DNA of 64,000 nt from Crocodylus rhombifer (lineage: Eukaryota > Chordata > Crocodylia > Crocodylidae): the NCBI GenBank assembly GCA_038503035.1, contig JAVSML010000041.1, positions 704,634-768,633 on the forward strand, read 5' to 3'. This document shows, piece after piece, positions 22,242-64,000 of the stretch. Position 1 is the stretch's first letter. Each line of letters starts with the position of its first letter. The position numbers and the translations under genes were made by a program. The notes below the pieces were generated by a model. It searched no databases. It was not told where the DNA came from and was given only the letters and a program-made list of their open reading frames with translations.

Positions 22242-24523
22242 ATGTGTGCTTTTTAATCCTTGCCTCTCTTGAGTCTGCTTTGACCTTGCATTGCTGTTTT
22301 AAAGACCATGCTGTGTCCTATTTTGTTAAAGCTGGGAAAAATTGTCCAGAAAGGAAAGTCTAGTCTTCTTACAACATCCTTCCTCTAAGGCTCTCAAAGC
22401 ATTTCATCCTAATCCTAAACTAATCCTCCCAGCAGTCACGATGATTACATTGTAGATAGCCCTGCTGCAGAGAAAAACAAGACTTGGTTCGGTGAGTAGC
22501 CATAGAAGCAGTCACACTGTTTAAAGTTTGCAGTGCTCCCCACTCTTCCCAGAGCACTCTCCAGTAAGCCCCTTCCAGGACCACTAGCCTGGGTAGGTCA
22601 CAAGGGAGCTATCTAGACACAGATGGTAAAAGCTCTCATGGGAGTAGGCTGGGGAGCTATTTCTCTTCCTTGTTCATGAATGGTTGTGAAGGTTCCTCCT
22701 AGCTGTAGGGATTTGGTCTTTCCCCACCAAGTGCCATGACTCTTCAGCAGGGAGTAAGGACAGTGGCTAAAAAAAATAGGAGTCAGGCTTTCCAATTTTA
22801 TGATTCCCACCACTTAAAGTTACTCCGCTACATGTAATCCAGGCCAGTCGGTACTCTCTAAAAGCAGGCACAGAAAGTTGAAACAAGTTTCCTCTATTCA
22901 AGGTGTAGAGTGATTGTTAGCTGGTCTCCCTTAGCAATAGCCTGCTTGCTAGGATACCTCGCATTAGGCATGATCCTTTGGGATAGGTTGTTCATGGCCA
23001 CTGCACTTCTCTGTGGAAAACCATGCATTCAGCCCCCTACTGTGCCCTCTGTTCTTGTGCCTTCTCCCCACTTAATGGATGTAGGGCATCCCCAGAACAT
23101 CCCTTAGTTCTGGAAAGAGTGTGGTTACTGTAGCCATAGTTTCTTCAAGTGCTTGTGCACATGTACACCACAAAGGATTCCAGAGATGAGGTGAGAGATA
23201 AAAGTTTACCTGACCAAGGGATGACAGCCCTGCCAAGATCAGCTTCAGCTCTCAGTGCTGCTCATTGGGTTTTTTCGGATGCTCTCTATCTCCACAAGCA
23301 GGAGCTGCAGTAGTCTACAACCCTCAAGAAAAGCAAACCTCACAGTCCTTTAGATCCTGTCTCAAAGACACCATAAGTGCTGAAAAGCTTGCAATTAAAT
23401 ATTTTTTTTGCAAAAATCCAGCTGGTCTAATAAGAGATATCACCTCTACCATGAGTTCTGATGCATACATAAAGGTGTTTGAAGTCTAATATAGCTTTCC
23501 ACCCTGTCTGGAAGTCACTGTAAAAGCTTGGTGCTTTTGAGGTAAAAGATTGCCTTGTAGACAAGTGGGGTGCAATTCAAAGTTTTCCTCTCTAGGAGTT
23601 GGCTTGGGAAAGACAAACAAATACCAGTAGATGTAAGCACTTGGCTTTGGGGGTGGGGGGTGGGTGGGAATCAGATTACCAGGGGCTGGACGGGCTCCTG
23701 GCTAGGCTGTTGCTACAGGAGAAAGTGCTGCCCAGTAGCGGTTTCTACCCTGGAAAATCCTGTGTGCTTACAATGGTGTAAAGTTCAAAATCACACGGGA
23801 ATCACTTTGCAGAGAGGCTGAGAAAGAAACAATCTTTCAATTCTACCTAGGAGTTGTATGGAGACCCTTCCACTATTAGGAACCAAGAATCAGAGAAGGC
23901 CACAAACACTAGTCTAAGCTGGGACATTAACATTTCAAACGGAGGCATTTTTACTGAAAAGGGCATTTAACATTTAGAAATTTAAATATATTTAACTAAC
24001 AATGGTTAATCTCCATTCCATGTTAATATACAATAGCTCAATGCTAGTTCTACATTAATGTAACACTTAAGAACTGTATTCTCAGTACACTTAAGTGCAG
24101 GTTGGTTATTAAATCAAACAGCTTCATATGTCTTTCTAGTGCCCTTCCCCCCAACATAAATTTTAAAACCAAGTTTGATCTTTACAATGTATCTTGACTG
24201 ATTAACATTGTTCAAACATAAATCTGGAATAGTCTCCAACATAAATTCTATAGAGGTATCTTTGTACAGCTTGGAGAGTAGCTCCATATAAAGTTCAATT
24301 GCAACTGAGCATTCACAGTCTGGCACAGTCCGCAAATATTTCTACATATACATCTCTTGGGTTTGTAAACATTAGAAGAATACACAGAACAAAGTACCGC
24401 AATCTGCTGGTACTGCTGAAAGGAAGATGAGGTAACATTCATATCATCTCAGTCCACAGAGGTCCTGATGGAATAGTTTAAAACAGCTGCCAGTTTCATA
24501 GTGCATGGTTAAGGCTTGTCACA
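22242..24523. other. CHMP3-KDM3A intergenic region and KDM3A 3' UTR
   Basis: The two genes converge here. The part nearest 24523 is KDM3A 3' UTR, but I find no AATAAA on the minus strand close by; AGTAAA- and AATATA-type variants near 23950-23990 are the best candidates. 22300-23900 contains no gene. 23405-23460 shares 'ctaataagagatatcacctc' with the repeat at 51.9-52.07 kb. Confidence 0.6.
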
Positions 24524-63683
<39,160 letters not shown>

Positions 63684-63744
63684 CTTAAGAAAAAAAAGGA
63701 AGGGGTTCAGAGAAAGTGAGAACATGGGACGTGCTCTATGGCAG

Positions 63745-64000
63745 CAGTGTCAAAGACATGGTTACAGGGTGGATCCAGCCTACAGAGCCTTTCCATACAG
63801 TCCATGGGCTACCAAAAGTTGGGGGGCCAGGGAGGGGCCTGCTGCAGATTTTGGGGCCACCAGTCCCAGATGGACATGGCAAGCGGTGGCAGCCCCATCC
63901 ACCCTGTACCTGCTGGACCCCACTGCCACCTACCCAGACTCCTTGCCACCACCTCCACAGATCCAGCCTGGGAGCAGCCCCCATGTCTGGTTCTGGCTAG
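63745..64000 (+). mobile_element. hAT-like element, left end, running off the window
   Basis: CAGTGTCAAAGACATGGTTA and the following 'ggatccagcctacagagcct' resemble hAT elements that begin with CAGNGTCAAA. The right end lies outside the window. It is in KDM3A intron 5, adjacent to exon 6. Confidence 0.4.

Overview
This window is vertebrate nuclear DNA, most likely from a crocodilian or turtle. The evidence is two intron-rich genes with GT-AG splicing, many CR1 LINEs whose 3' ends read like 'ctatgatactatga', old MIR SINEs and many hAT-type DNA transposons. The species call is inference. Nothing prokaryotic (operon, CRISPR, IS element) is present.

Two genes lie tail to tail. On the plus strand, CHMP3 (ESCRT-III subunit) is complete: a CpG-rich promoter at about 2.96-4.56 kb and six coding exons from 3621 to 21876. 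Together the exons give a 666-nt open frame (221 aa plus stop) with matching phases at every junction. On the minus strand, KDM3A (JmjC H3K9 demethylase) fills 24.5 kb to the right edge. I resolve 21 coding exons from 63683 down to the stop at 24524, totalling 3437 nt (1144 aa plus stop). The N-terminal exons, roughly the first 180-190 residues, lie beyond position 64000. The convergent CHMP3/KDM3A order agrees with my recollection of the human locus on chromosome 2.

Almost everything else is intron or intergenic sequence filled with transposon remains. 1-3.6 kb: upstream flank with a MIR and a hAT-like element. 3.7-21.7 kb: CHMP3 introns, with a 1-kb palindromic DNA element, hAT MITEs, tRNA-like fold-back repeats and CR1 scraps. 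22.2-24.5 kb: intergenic sequence and the KDM3A 3' UTR. 25.6-29.8 kb (intron 23): old CR1 copies. 32.6-40.7 kb (intron 19): a near full-length CR1 split by a solo retroviral LTR, itself split by a young CR1 tail. 53.8-60.3 kb (intron 9): a TA-flanked DNA transposon split by a CR1, then a second CR1 split by a 228-bp element and by another CR1.

Exon boundaries were set by eye from splice sites, reading-phase continuity and recalled human proteins. KDM3A residue numbers count from the first complete codon in the window; adding 177 gives human numbering in the JmjC domain. I found no convincing unknown system. The points most worth checking are a GC-AG intron at the third iron ligand of KDM3A, the layered insertions, and two copies of a short palindromic MITE in KDM3A introns.
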